Positions 1 through 12,500 of a DNA stretch of 64,000 bases are shown one piece after another. The notes under the pieces are model-generated. The model ran no database searches. It was not told the origin of the DNA and saw nothing but the letters and a program-made list of their open reading frames with translations. The DNA lies in contig NC_134705.1 of the NCBI RefSeq assembly GCF_043290135.1, forward strand, positions 60,663,771 through 60,727,770, written 5' to 3'. Made by a program: the position numbers and the translations under genes. The first letter of the stretch is position 1. Every line of letters starts with the position of its first letter. The DNA comes from Rhipicephalus microplus. Taxonomy: Eukaryota; Arthropoda; Arachnida; Ixodida; Ixodidae.

Positions 1-217
1 AGCCCGCGACTGCCATTGGCTGCTGTGCGCGATGACGTAGCGCTCTTGCGCATAATGCAGCCGATGAGGCCGCTCGTCTGCTGCTCCTCCGTCCGGCGTC
101 TTTGTGTTCCGCTCGCTTCCGTGTATCGTTGCAGCCGTTCGCATACTCTCCACGTTTCAACTGTCTTCGAGACGATTTTCAACCGTCTATACGAGACCGT
201 TGTTGTGTTCGCTCACG

Positions 218-2212
218 ATGCGCCCAACGAAAAAGAAGACGCTACAATCGTTCGGTGCAAGGAAGCGAGCTATGAAGCTTGTCCGCGCTGCGAGGCTCTC
301 CGCTCGCACTTGCGCCGACGGTGATCGCGCCGACGGTACCTGTGGGGCAGCTTCTGCTTCATCTACGCAAGAGAGTGGTCGCATCGACGCGCCTAGCAAC
401 GGGACTCCTGCTCCGCCGGTGCAAGAATTTGTCGTTACAAGTGTGCCAGGTGTCTCGTGCTCATCGACAGTGGCTTCCGCATCTTCTCTTTCATCGGCCT
501 CGAGAGCGATCGCGTCGTCAACTGTGCATTTGCGAACAAGTTTCCTGACGTGCGAGGAGAAAGAGGCGGCGGATCAACAACGCGCTGCTGTGCAAAAAGA
601 ACTTGGCGCTATGCCAGCGACGGAGCGGAAATTTGAGGCAATGGAGTGCGATCATGAAGCTGCCACCGCTACAAGTGAAGGCGAAAAATTTTTCCTTGTG
701 CAAATGGATGCCCTAGATGACCTGCTATCTCGGACCCCGTGCCACCGGTGCACCGCGATTGGAATGAAGGTACGAGGAGGCACCCAACTTGGACTTGCTA
801 CAAAGCTTGAGCTAGTATGCTTGCATTGTGGAGTAGTTTCAAGCTCATGGAGTTCATCTCGTCAGGATGACACAAAGGCCTTTGATGTGAATGTAAGAGC
901 CATTATGGCAACAAAACAAATAGGCAAGGGACACACAGCTCTCAACGACTTTTGGGCAGCGATGAACGTGTCCCATCGTGGCCTCCATCACAAGACCTTT
1001 CAGAAGCACCTGAAGAAATTCAGGGAACCGCAGACACAATGCATAGAAAATTTCTATGCAGAATCTGCTTCTGCTGTAAAAGCCACTTACAATGAAATGG
1101 ATCAATATTTCAGCAGGGATATAACAGTTTGTTATGATGGAACATGGCACAAGCGTGGGCACACATCCCATATTGGAGTCGGGGCAATTATCGAATACCA
1201 TACGGGCCTTATCTTGGACGCCGTTGTTCTGTCTAATCAGTGCCTTGGTTGCCAAGTAGGGCCAAAGCCTGGAGACGCAGACTATGCATGCTGGCTGAAG
1301 AATCATGTGTGCCAGAAAAACACCGACTCTAAATCAGGGAGAATGGAGGTTGAGGCAGCTATCATCCTCTTTTCACGCTCACTGTCGAAGCACAACCTCC
1401 GTTACACAACGCTCGTGTCTGATGGAGATAGTGCCACCTTCTCTGCCCTTGTACAAGAAAATGTTTATGGACTGGTCCCCATTTCAAAAGAGGAATGCCT
1501 GAACCACGTTCAGAAGAGGATGGGGACTGCACTTCGCAACCTTGTGCAGAAAAGTGACAAGGCTTTGGGAGGGAAGGGCAGGCTGACAAAGGCCCTCATC
1601 GACAAGTTGACCGATTATTATGGCTGGGCCCTACGGAACAATTCCGATGATGTGGCTGCAATGCGGCGGGCAGTGATGGCATCGTACCACCATGTGACGT
1701 CGACGGATGAGGAGCCGCACCACGACTTGTGCCCAGAGGGTGCAGACTCCTGGTGTCGTCACAATGCCAGCAAGATTACCGGTGTTCCACCTCCGAAGCA
1801 TTCGTACAAGCTGCCACGCTATGTTGCAGATGCACTTCTACCCATTTATGAGAGGCTCTCACAGGCTTCCCTTCTGCAACGCTGCCTGGGAGCAAAGACG
1901 CAGAATGCATCAGAGTCCTTTCACTCTGTGCTGTGGTCCCTCATGCCCAAAGAGCAGCATGCGTCACTGAGTGCTGTGGAGACAGCACTGCATGATGCAG
2001 TGCTAAGATACAATGGTGGCTGCTACAGGGCCACCCAAGAGCTAGCTTCATCAGTGGGGCTAACACCTGGCCACCTGGCCATTCAACGGGCAGCCGAGAA
2101 AAATTCTCTGCGCTTGAAAAAGGCTAAGAAGCGATCCCTAGAGAAGATGGAAAGGCGGCAAAGAAAGAGAGTGCCAAAGGACACCTCCAGTTACGCTGCA
2201 GGTTCATTTTAG
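218..2212 (+). CDS. Mutator-like DDE transposase, intact, single exon
   Basis: A 664-residue protein of the family Pfam names Mutator-like transposase domain, common in ticks and aphids. It should catalyse cut-and-paste transposition in the nucleus. The open frame extends upstream to 104, but only through a GTG; the first ATG is at 218 and is followed by a basic stretch (KKK, RKRAMK) that could be a nuclear signal. Residues 60-160 are Ser/Thr/Ala-rich linker. A CxxC...CxxC zinc site lies at C175/C178 and C201/C204. Catalytic acids fit D307 (DGTWHKRGH), D402 (SDGDS) and E566 (QNASESFHS). The C-terminus is Lys/Arg-rich and ends SYAAGSF, a tail also seen in the decayed copy at 46634-48345. No frameshift or stop interrupts it, so it could encode an active enzyme. 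The domain family is clear; activity is inference. Confidence 0.9.
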   Translation: MRPTKKKTLQSFGARKRAMKLVRAARLSARTCADGDRADGTCGAASASSTQESGRIDAPSNGTPAPPVQEFVVTSVPGVSCSSTVASASSLSSASRAIASSTVHLRTSFLTCEEKEAADQQRAAVQKELGAMPATERKFEAMECDHEAATATSEGEKFFLVQMDALDDLLSRTPCHRCTAIGMKVRGGTQLGLATKLELVCLHCGVVSSSWSSSRQDDTKAFDVNVRAIMATKQIGKGHTALNDFWAAMNVSHRGLHHKTFQKHLKKFREPQTQCIENFYAESASAVKATYNEMDQYFSRDITVCYDGTWHKRGHTSHIGVGAIIEYHTGLILDAVVLSNQCLGCQVGPKPGDADYACWLKNHVCQKNTDSKSGRMEVEAAIILFSRSLSKHNLRYTTLVSDGDSATFSALVQENVYGLVPISKEECLNHVQKRMGTALRNLVQKSDKALGGKGRLTKALIDKLTDYYGWALRNNSDDVAAMRRAVMASYHHVTSTDEEPHHDLCPEGADSWCRHNASKITGVPPPKHSYKLPRYVADALLPIYERLSQASLLQRCLGAKTQNASESFHSVLWSLMPKEQHASLSAVETALHDAVLRYNGGCYRATQELASSVGLTPGHLAIQRAAEKNSLRLKKAKKRSLEKMERRQRKRVPKDTSSYAAGSF

Positions 2213-2347
2213 AACTGCCTATGTGCTCAAAACTTTCAAACGCCGTTTTTTCAAAATGACTTTTTTGGCTAGTGAGGCTGCTTATTCCAGCCATATCTCT
2301 GGAACCACTCATTGGATTTCCATAAGTCTTTTTTTATTATGTACATG

Positions 2348-2353
2348 AATAAA
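2348..2353 (+). promoter_or_regulatory. Polyadenylation signal of the Mutator-like gene
   Basis: AATAAA 135 bases after the stop codon of the transposase, in an AT-rich 3' flank. Position and orientation fit. Cleavage at this site is inferred. Confidence 0.45.
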
Positions 2354-2850
2354 TTTCTAAAGGGGTGACAAGCCCATTTTTTCAATATATTGTGTGTGTT
2401 ATTTATTATATTTATTCAAAATTTGATTAATAATATCCTAATCACGAACACAAAATTTGATGGTCTGCTAAAACTTTTCAGCAAGAAAATTCAAAAAAAG
2501 GGCTCTGTTACCCCCTGGAGTATCAATCTGGGAATCATCATAGTTAATTTCACAGTTCCAGCACCTTTTGAAAGTTCTCCAGGCCTGGAATAAGAGAACC
2601 ATGTGCACTACCCTGATATTCTGCTGTAACTTGAAAACCAGCGAACATAACTTGATGAAATTTTGTAGTTCTTCCAATGCTTTTGCTATAAGTCTATCCT
2701 GAAAATTTCATTAAGATATCTCAATAAAGAAAAAAGTTGGTATCCGATGGCAGCCTCCCCCGTTAATAGTAGTAATATTTTAATTACTACTCAGGGTGGC
2801 TCGAACCACGCGTACAGGGCCGATAAAGGAAAAACTGCCCCTTCCACTTG

Positions 2851-3035
2851 CTGCAGTGGCTTAGTGCATGGCTAAAGCATTGTGCTGCTGAGCACAAGGA
2901 CGCGGGTTTAATTTCTGGCCGCGGCGGCCGCTTTCCTGAAGGAGTTGAAAAGGAAGAACCCCCGTGTGTTCGAGATTTCAGCACACATTAAAGATCCCCA
3001 AGTGGTCGAAATTAATCGGGAGCGCTCCACGAAGG
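2851..3035 (+). repeat. Old tRNA-derived SINE
   Basis: The segment starts with a degraded tRNA-like head: an A-box-like stretch near 2855-2877, an anticodon-arm-like GCTGCTGAGCAC, then a B-box-like GCGGGTTTAATT near 2911 (consensus GGTTCGANTCC, two or three changes). It is followed by GGCCGCGGCGGCCGC and a body with the motif CACATTAAAGATCCCCAAGT, which matches in altered form the body of the minus-strand SINEs at 14956, 33671 and 35919. It is a diverged copy, probably of a sister subfamily. I found no target duplication. Confidence 0.6.
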
Positions 3036-3289
3036 CGCAGTTTCGCCACGTTAATCGCCGCAATCAAACTACTCCTTCCGATGAGGTTTGCGCACCCAAG
3101 CCGTGGTCGCGTAATGTGCGCTTGTCGAGCTCACAATATTGCCATCGTGAGTGTATGTAATCGCATGTTTGATTATTTTTCATGTGTCTGCGGAGGACTT
3201 GTAGTGAGCGGCCAAAAAAATATGCTCGCACGGGAACAGCCGCACAAAAGCGCGCAGACGCCCACGAGAGCCGCGCGCCAGTGAGCCGT

Positions 3290-4430
3290 GGCACCATCTA
3301 CTGTGGATCATTGCAGACTATTTCGTTTTGAAAGCGCGCCCCTTCCCGACACTAGGAAAACTTTTCTAGCCTCTATAGCACCATTGTTGACGTCCGAGTC
3401 AAGGCAAAGACCCTCGACCTCAACTCGTGCGTTGGAGAACTTTTTGGTGTTGACTCGAACATCCCGCTTGACAACGTCGCCTCGAACATTGCGTCCCCAG
3501 TGCGGATCATCTCTTGTGCGCGGCGCGGCTCCACACTGGTGATCACCTTCGAGAGAACGGTGGTCTCAGCTGAGCTGACGCTTTTCAAGCAGCGGAGGCC
3601 GGTTAGGGCGCGCATCCCGCGTCCACTTCAATGTGCGCGCTGTGGTGTGTTTGGGCACGCCACAGCGACGTGCTCTCGTGACAGGCGCTGCCTTCGTTGC
3701 GGCTCGAACCATGCCGAGGGCCCTGCACCTCTGAAAGACCCCGCTGCATCAATTGGAAGGGCTCACACGATGCCAACGAACCCCAGTGCCACCTTTCTGG
3801 TCACCTCCACGGATGGCAAACTGACGCCCCGCAAAGCAATGCAGCAAGCGAGGGCTGCATCTCAACCGGAGGATTGAGCGACAGCTACCACACGCCCGGT
3901 CGCTCCTTCCGCGATGCCCTCAAAAGCAATGCTAATGCAGCACCGGCAGCCAACTCTTACCTCCCCCTCCCCAAGAGGACCCAAGGGATACGGTGATGAC
4001 AGCACTGACTGCGGCTCATCGCGCACTCCTGGAGACGACGGTGTGCAGCAAGAGGACAAGCGACCTTTGCGTCGCAGCGTTGCCAACGATTAAGATCTTT
4101 CACACCATGGATACTGCGTCGAAGAAGCCGCGGCCGCGGATTTTCTAGTAGTACATGCGTTCCCTCCGCTGCCATAACCCTGAATTCGCCCGCTCACTGC
4201 CCCAGCGCAACCTCAACGTCCTAGCATTGCAAGAGACGTGAGTTCGTGATAGGGCCCTCAACCTCCCAGGGTATGTGGCGTACCACTGCGCAACAACCTG
4301 TAAGAACAACGCTTGCCTACGCACTGTTTCAACCCGGCGCACCCACAGGGCGTGGCAAGGGCATCTATTTACGTCCGCTCTCACCTTCCCCAATCTGTGC
4401 CTTATTACCTCTGTATGAGAACTAAGCTGC
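3290..4430 (+). pseudogene. LINE fragment: zinc-knuckle ORF1 and start of endonuclease ORF2
   Basis: Bases 3375-3725 read as the C-terminal part of a gag-like ORF1. They contain a CCHC knuckle (CARCGVFGHATATC), a second (CLRCGSNH), and a third that appears one frame over (CINWKGSHDANEPQC, one Cys now Trp), so a single-base frameshift lies near 3726. Three knuckles in a row are typical of ORF1 in Jockey/R1/I-type LINEs. After a stop-rich junction, frames at 4150-4430 give endonuclease-like pieces (RNLNVLALQET, LNLPGYVAYHC). Everything after about 4430, including reverse transcriptase, is missing. The copy is therefore 3'-truncated, which is unusual for a LINE and points to later deletion or interruption. 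It is non-functional. Confidence 0.6.
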
Positions 4431-6955
4431 ATACATGTGCGTTTTGCATCATATGTTTTTATCAGTGTTTGTGTGAAGATCACCACAAAGAATATTAGAA
4501 AGCGCATTATAGCAACAGTTCCAAACTGTAGCTCTGGCGAAACTTGAACTACCATCTGGCTGATCTACTGAAACTCCTGAAGATATGATCGAGCCTTTTA
4601 CAACACATTGCTTATTTGATAATGTTCCACACAACCAGAAGTAGGTGCATTTTCTGTGAGCGACTTGAAGGAAGATCCCTTTGATGGCTTTTAATAAATG
4701 GCACCAAGGTATTGGAGTAATAAAAATACTTCTGAAAGTGTGTTTTAGGCGTGTTGGAAGGTGTTCGCACGCGTGCCTGCCAACACCTGGAAGCGTGCAA
4801 GAGAGGTGGATGCCTCAAGGATACATTTTGACAGTCCGCGAAATTTACCAGTCCGCTTCACCATGCACCATGAAGCTACTCCACCCTATGTACCACCTCG
4901 GTGTTCACTCTTCTACACGTGCTTTTCGTATGAGCACAGTAGAGAGCCTCCACGTTGAATCTAATCAGTGGTCATTCCACTTGCAATGATCCTAAGTACG
5001 CTTTGTATGCTGCCTGAAAGTGAATGCAAACAGTGAACATTCTTTGCACTCCACTATTATGATATGAGCCGTCTTGCCCTCTTCAACACTCACACGGCGG
5101 TGAGGCAGCTTTATTGACTTCGCGCGAGGGGCTTAGCTAAAGAAATAATTCTGCCACTTTTTGGACTATCCAAGAAAAACTGATTTATTCATGGCTTTAT
5201 TTACCGAGATTTCCCTAGCATCACTATAGCATTCAGTATAGTAAAAACCACCTATGTATTTTTCATGTGATAAGCATGCCACTACACTTTCTTTTATGCT
5301 GTAAACTCATTTGTGCAGTTTCCTCCTCCAAGATTGACATGTACTCAACATGGGGTAAAAGAGGCAGCTCAGTATTGAGCAGTTTAACGGTGCTGAAAAT
5401 AAGCCATCTTAGTACTAACCCAATGAGCACAAATGTTCATATTTCAGTAATTTGCCAAAGCGGGTAGCTTCGTCCTACAGTTAGCCATATTAAAAAATCG
5501 TGGAACATGTTGACACCACAACAACTAACTTTAAAGTAAGCTGTCAAATCTGAAAAATTAATGCAAAAAATTGAAAACACGCTTTGTGACATCAAAATTT
5601 TCTATAAGTTCTCAGACTATCTACCAAATTCAACTTGTGCTCTTTCACCACTAGTTGCAAAAATAATGCATGACTGTTACCAGAGTCTCATCATTTTCCC
5701 CACAATGGTATACATCGCACCACATTATTTTTTAACCTTCTCGTTAACTTACTCAGTACAGAACACTGCAGCTTATTTTGTAAACTTGCCTAATGATCTC
5801 CAGAAGCTTTTCCAGTTCCTCCCCTTCACTGGTTTCTGTGGTTGTTCGTCTGCGCTTGACGGCACGAGAAGTTCCCCTTCCTAGTGCTCCTCCGTCTTGT
5901 TTTGTTTAATTATGCAAACATACAATGAAAAACCTACTCAAAAGTTACAAGGCCACAATATCCTTGAATAAGGGTTACCAGTGTAAGGATGGCAAACTGG
6001 CAGTACACAAGATGATGAATTTTATGAGAGATTTCTTTCGGAAGCTAGGAGCGTCCTTAGAGGGCCACCAGCAACACGACTCAGCAGCTTCAGCTACTCA
6101 CGATGAAGACAAAACCGAGGAGCTTGGAAGTGCACCTCGCATCATATGTGTTTATTTTTTTGTGTATTTAGATGATTATAAAGGACATTAAAAAGAGCAT
6201 GATAGTGACATTTCTAATCTGTAGCACCTCTGGAGCCAATTTATCCGGGTGATCGCCTCAAGGTCCTTAGGCAAAGATTGGGCTTTTAACAACGTTGCAC
6301 TATGTTCTTTTTCACCACCGTTCTGTACACGAGATAAAACTCGTGAAACGATGGTGTGGAGTTGTGAAACACAGCAAGGGACTGCCGCGAGTTTCGGGGC
6401 GGCCGGTGGTCGTGAAAGTCACGATGCTGAGCAGCTCATAACTTGCAGTCTCCTGAAAATAGCCATTGAAGCGGGACCCAAACCGGCCTATCTGTGGCTA
6501 TCAAATCTTTCTGAAGGACAGGAACTGTCCTGAGCAACGATGTATACTCTGTTAAGGGTGAGACTTCCAAAGAATAATGCGTGATGGTGATGGAGCCAGA
6601 CACTGAGTACTGGGTTAAAGTTTCCCCTGTGTGTCATGAGGGCGCCGTTGTGTCCCGGACACAACAGTCAATAATGGACTGTTGTGCCATGGACAACACC
6701 TGGCATTCAAGATGTAGTTGCACAAAAGGGAAATGAAATCTGCAAAGAAATTGGCTCAGTACGAGGTTTGTGCCCATATGCAACCTGCTCGTGCAACAAT
6801 ACTCTCGGGTGCAACCTGTGCAAGCATAGACATGCTGCTAGTGCAATTAAAGAACTTGACTCTGCCAGTGACTACACAAGTGCACAGCCTCCACCTTGCC
6901 GGGGCATCTGCGTAAGCAGGCATTTGGTGTGTAGCGACACCACAGACCCAAGCTA
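4431..6955. other. No gene recognised
   Basis: AT-rich, with only short ORFs (under about 110 codons) that show no motif, codon bias or neighbour support. I see no repeat with a second copy in the window and no tRNA-like promoter. Confidence 0.5.
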
Positions 6956-7300
6956 ACAGGGGGTGGGGGGGAATTTCGATCTCTTCCCACGCTTAGCCGT
7001 GCATGGCTTGGCTGTGTCTGGCGAAAAGGGGATCCCGGGTGCTTAGCCGATGCCGGATGATTGGACCTCTAAGGCCCTCCGGCGTAGGCAACACACCCCT
7101 TTTGCCCTGGCTTCACGTAGACTGCACCCCTGGGCTGACCCACCCAGGGGAAATCGGCAGTCTCCCTACACCTTTGTTTTTTATCTCAGTTTTTGTCTGT
7201 CCCGTCTTTTCCTCACTTCTGTTTACTTTTTCCTTGCTGCAATGGTTAGCCTCGTGTGTTCACCGCACCTTGAGATGTGTCACATGTGGTTATAGTGGCA
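6956..7300 (+). repeat. GC-rich island, probable dispersed repeat (LINE leader?)
   Basis: A sharply delimited GC-rich block between AT-rich flanks. It begins with a G-run (6960-6971), passes through GATCCCGGGTGC and GGCCCTCCGGCG, and ends in a pyrimidine-rich stretch (7165-7235). The composition resembles the 5' leaders of arthropod LINEs, and I believe similar blocks recur in tick genomes. There is no second copy here, so the call rests on composition and recollection only. Confidence 0.3.
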
Positions 7301-8528
7301 GTGTGCAGCTGGTATATGCAAGCCGTTCCTACATGTCTTGCAGCATCTCCTTGCGAAGGTAAGGAGCTTTAGCAGGGCCCAAACTTTTCAATCCTCTTGG
7401 GATTCCCTATTCTTTTATTTGAGTGTAGCATGGCCCAGACATTGTCCACTGAGCTTGTCGCCCAGGTGCGTTTGCCCTGCAAGTGGTCAATGCCATGTCC
7501 ATAGTTATCTGAACAGATGGCTGATTTCTTACTCCTTGTTTACTACTGGCTCATCAAGGAGCAGAATAACCAATGTCCCGACAACAACTATTTATCAGCA
7601 TGTCATGATCACCAGAGGCTAGAAAAACCCACAAAAGATGAACAAACTTCAGGGGAGATGCTACTCTGAAAAGCAGGACTTTTTATACTTTGTTTCTTTT
7701 CAAAATTACATTTCTATTTTTAGCACAAAAACAATCAAGAAGGTAATGAAAACAGAATGTAGGTTAAAACCACTGTGAAAGAGCACAAGTTGGTTATTGA
7801 GGACGAAGAAGAGCTCATTGTCAAAAGTGCCCTGAAAATTTTAACCTGGTTGCTTGCTGTTGCATTTGGCATGAGTTCACCAAAGCCACATCTTCAAAAC
7901 AACTATGATTCACAAGCTCAAGAGTGCAATAGCTCAGTGTGCGCCAATAACTTTATGGCGGCTTGAGTCAACACTAAAAAGAAACATATGAGAGTTTTAT
8001 TTCATCGCTTCTGGCCCCCTTCCCACGTGTACAAATGCAAACGTCATCAGGTTTGTTGGTAAAGGCCACTTGACAGACCTGGCACACACTGTCTGTCAAG
8101 ACCGTGCTTATTTATCTTCACTTGCTAGCATGTATCATCATGAGCAACTCGCATGTAATGTTACACCTTGCGCAGCGGTCTGTAAAACTACATGTTCAGA
8201 CGATCGCTATTTTTTACATTTTTCGCACGTCTTACCCCTCTTTTTATTCTCTCTTTATTTTGGTGGTGGAGGGGGGAGATACGGACGCTTTTGCACGTGT
8301 CCCACAGCTACAGCCAGCATTCTTTGTGTAGTTTAAATATTCATAACCATTTACTCCAGCAAACAAGCTATTATCTCATCAATACAGTTTAATGCAGTTA
8401 TTTGTACAGGTTTCATGTGAGCCCATGCTGACATGGGAAAAACACAGCGTGTCTCCAGGGTATTCAAGTGTAGAGACCCATCGTTAACCCAAAATGCCAT
8501 ACTCTTTATTGCTTTTTCTTTTTGAGCA
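7301..8528. other. No gene recognised
   Basis: AT-rich with short unrelated ORFs only. I see no transposon ends or tRNA-like heads. Confidence 0.45.
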
Positions 8529-8750
8529 CGCTAAAGAAGTTTACAGCCCTGCTTTTCCATAAGGAAATGATGCAATCGCTGTAGTTTCCCTTTCATAGGT
8601 CACTACAGACGAGAAACGATGTCTTAGCCACCTGGCAGTGCCGTTGCGCGGCACAAGCAAAGAAGTTTGCCGCGCTGCTTTTTCCGTTGCAAAATAGTGC
8701 GATCGCTGTTACTATAGACGAGGAACATTGTCTGTGGTGACCTGGCAGTC
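8529..8750. repeat. Imperfect tandem duplication, about 110-120 bp unit
   Basis: Unit 1 (about 8529-8640) and unit 2 (about 8657-8750) share, in the same order, AAAGAAGTTT, CTGCTTTT, ATCGCTGT, TATAGACGAG (ACAGACGAG in unit 1) and CCTGGCAGT. Unit 1 has a roughly 20-bp insert (TTCCCTTTCATAGGTCA). No coding content. Confidence 0.6.
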
Positions 8751-9595
8751 CATACATGTTGCACATGGCGCTGAGATGGTGCCAGGCACCACAATAGTTC
8801 CCAAAGTTTCATTCGAAGTGTGTTCTTGTTTTCTTTCGTATGCTCAGAGAGCAGCAAGAGCTTTTAAGGATACTGCAATGCTAAAGAAGAAAAGAGCCTC
8901 AAAATGGGCCTAAGATGGCGCCAATCAGTCAGCTACTGTGCTCGTGGCTTACGCACCAAGTTCGAACAAATTCTGTCTTTTGTGGTGCACATTGCGACTC
9001 CCATGACGTCCAGTCAGAAACTCGAGGCTGCCGAATTAGGCAAGCCAAACCGGAAAAGGGCCAAAATGTCAGCAGAGATTGAGGGAAGTTTTCCCTTCGG
9101 AGCCCTTCTCGTGGGCTCTCTAGGGGAAAACACATGTTTCTAGACCAATCTGAGGGAGTGTTGAAGGCTTAGTGCCTCTAAACCCATCGACACTGCTTAC
9201 GAAAAGGGTTCCTCATCGACATTCTTGATGTTTTTGAAGACAAAAAGCAGTAGATTTTCATATAAGCGACAAGCTCACTACTACTTGTGACTATCACTCA
9301 TGAACGCACGCCTTTCACGTTGCATGGAGCTTCAAGATAGATAAGCTTCAACCTGGCAGTAGCAGGTGGTAGAATCGCTGCCTAGTCAAAAAAAAAAGGG
9401 TGCAAGGTAAAGCAACTGCGAAGCGAAAAAACGCCAGCTAAAGAATTAGTGCTCTGACAAATAAAAAGCAGACGCTAAAGACAGAAGGCGTAGCATGCTT
9501 GAGGTCTACAAAAGCAAACATGCCAAGTATCTTGACGTAAACTCAAGTAGTAAACTGGGTTGATGAGTTGAGGTAAACTCAACTGACACTGGTAA
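8751..9595. other. No gene recognised
   Basis: Only short ORFs without motifs. Bases 9540-9595 contain short repeats of GTAAACT next to the left end of element C. Confidence 0.45.
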
Positions 9596-12500
9596 ACTGA
9601 GCCACGGCCCGACTAGAGAGGCGCCCGCTTTTCCTTCTTAAGGCCTTTGCTATCGCTTCGAGCACAATGGAAGCGCGTCTCTGTGGATAACGTCACCGCG
9701 TGAGGGCGCAGCGACCCTGCTGTAGTTGTAGCCGTTGTAGTTTGGGGAGCTGCTTGCTGCTGCCGTCCTGACATTGTCTTTTTATGTCGTGTGCTGCATC
9801 ATTCAACAGAGTGGATGCCGCAAGCCAGATACATCGTGATTTGAGTACTTTTGACTCATAGCTTTTGTATTCTAAGGGATACATACGACTTGCAATGCAG
9901 AGCAGTGAATCGTTAGCTGTGAACCGGCCAGCGAGACCATGGTGTACTGTAGCGTACGACACTGTAAGTCGCAGTCCAGTAGGACTAAAGGTGTTTCCTT
10001 TCATCGATTCCCGAGTGATGCAGAACTGGTCAATAAGTGGCTGAAAAACATTTCAAGAGAAAATATGGTTCGTGTCAACTGTCGTTCGTAGCCGGCATTT
10101 CCTCTCCACTGACTACATGCCTGGGTGCCAAATCAGGAAACTTCTACCTGGTGTTGTGCCAACAGTGTTTGACGAATACCCAAGCTGCCTTGTTCAGAGT
10201 GCCAAGAAGCCCCGTAAGGAGCCCACATCTAGATGTTCTATCCCTGCTCCAAAATCAAGTAAGCGAAAAGTGGAGCCAGAAGATGCGGTCTACCGTTCTG
10301 AATCGCAGGACGATTTCGCTGGCAAGAAACATAATGTCTGCACTCAAACGGCAAATAAAGACGCCCACCGAGTAAGTGCGTATGTTTCGCTAATTGGCAG
10401 GCTTCGTAAACAAGCTACGTACCATCGTTCGGAGTGTAGCAAACTTCGACAGCAGCTTGACGCAGCAAGAAAATTCTATCGGTAGAATAAGAGGCATGCT
10501 TCTGCAAAAGAGTTGTTGCTCATTTTGCAAAGAATGAAAAGAAGGCCATCTTTTTCCTTCATCAACTAGACAGTTATGGGCAGAAGCGACCGTGCTATCC
10601 AGAGGAAATAATCAGAGTGTGTGTGTTGAGGCGCTTTCTTTCGCCTAAGGGGTACGATCACGCTCAGACATCCCAGCTGTTGACACTGCCAGCGAAGTGC
10701 ACACTGCAGCGGTACATGGAACCTAGCCCGACAACGACAGGTACGAGTCCTGCGATCAAAGAAACACTGGTTTTTGAAGCTTCCCCACTCGGCTCTAAGC
10801 AGCATATGGCAACGCTAATCATTGACGAGGCTAGCATCAAGCCGAAGTGGATATATGATAGGAAATTGGACGCACTCTTAGGTGGCTCGAAGGAAACCCT
10901 TGCAAACAGGATCCTGTGCTTTGTGCTTCACGGCATCACTAGCTCCTGCAGAATTCTCTGCTCATACTATTTTACTAAGCAACTTAGCGGGAGAGGCCTG
11001 TTTGCATGGACCTAAGAAGTGATCAGCACTGTTGAGTCTTACGAATTTTTGATTGTGCGCATTGTTACGGACAAATATTCCACCAGTACTACAAACGTTC
11101 GGAGTCAATGTTTTGAACGAGAGCTGACAGACGGCGTTGGGGACATCTCTGGCATATTTGTCCAAAAGCTGTACGAGCACCAGAAGGACATGACAGTCAA
11201 ACTGGCAAGAAACCTTACCAAGAAACATGTCTACCCGACAAACCTGGAGAAAATGAATGTCCTTCGGGCAGTGAAACATTCTCTCCACAAGTAATTGCAG
11301 CTATTGAGCACCTCCAAGAAAACACAGGCGGTGACTCTACCCTCTACGTGTTCAGCAAAGCAAGTTCAACCCTTCACTTCATGTAGACAAACGATGGTTC
11401 GATATCCCTGATACCGCGTATGCCGGCAGCGTCCAAAAGAACCCGATATTGAATACAGACGACCTTCGGCTCATGTGGCTTGAAAAGGAGTTCACCAGCT
11501 GCATTGAAGGCACCCGGGAGGATGCTTTCAAAGCTCGATAGCACAAGGAAGGGATGGTTTGCCTTGTGAGACATTTGAAGACTTGCGCTTTACGACGAAG
11601 TCTACAGTTGAAACTACACGTTTTCTTCTGCGGAATGGTGTCAACTGCGTCCTTACGCGGAAACTGAACAGTGACCCTATTGAGGCCATCTTTGGAAGAA
11701 TAAGATTCATGAGCGGAGGAAATGACATGCTAGGGCAGTGACAAATGCGCTTGATCACATTATCAAGTCTCAGGCCTCAATTGGCAAGAACCTCACAATA
11801 CCCTTTGTTGAAGTCGAAGAGCTGCCTGCTGCGCTACCACAGTCTCTGACAGAGGAATTGAACGACCTTTCGGAATATCGAGACACCCCGTCACCCTCTG
11901 TCACGTACTCAGGTTTGGTTTACGTCGCTAGATACACTGCCAAGCTAATATGCGACTTTGAGTGTGACGCTTGTTCAATTCTTCTCGAAACACACGAGAG
12001 AAGTGATCCTCTGTACACGCTTCTACCAAGCCATGATTTTAGCAGGCTGCGCTATCTAAGAGAAGGGTTTGTGGCGCTGTTAAAATAAAATTGTGTGCTT
12101 TTTTGAGAAAGCTGTCGTGCACCTACTACGTACAAATGTGCTGGAAGTGCTACGAATCCTCATTCAGCCACATCTTGAAAACTCGTCGCTGCTGCGTTGT
12201 CCGGAAGGCGTCAACAATATCAACGCAATATGGTCCGACGGCTAGATTTCCAAGAAGCTTGTGAGAATACTTTTGATCAACTACACCCAGAAGACAATCG
12301 AAAAGAACGAGAAGTCAATAACTTATGCGCACAAGCTTTCCAGGGAACACTTTAGGCTTTGAATTTGTGTCCCAGATGAGAGTTACTTCAGCAAGAAGTG
12401 ATGTGTTCAACATGACAGTTCTCAAATCATGCGGTATTAGTGAAGAAAATGCTCAGTTTGTTTTTATTTTCCGCCAATAAACACTTCTTTTTCCCGAAAT

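Larger units (their letters stand above)
1..2762 (+). mobile_element. Mutator-like DNA transposon G (left end outside window)
   Basis: The element carries one intact transposase gene. Its right end is read as the G/C-rich terminus just before TTAA at 2763-2766. Read from that end inward the terminus is TTAA, CGGGGGAGG, CTGCCATCGG. The same layout (TTAA, then G-rich, then AGG at bases 7-9) occurs at the ends of elements E (19454) and F (46138). The left end lies upstream of the window, so the target duplication cannot be checked. Bases 2213-2762 are an AT-rich 3' flank with a polyadenylation signal AATAAA at 2348 and no other gene. The TTAA boundary is an inference from the comparison with E and F. 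Confidence 0.6.

Noticed and set aside
104..217. N-terminal extension of the Mutator-like transposase
   Set aside because: The extension starts at GTG; the first ATG is at 218 and is followed by a basic N-terminus. I used 218.
3862..4555. Minus-strand ORFs over the LINE fragment
   Set aside because: They mirror the plus-strand zinc-knuckle and endonuclease pieces, with no motif of their own.
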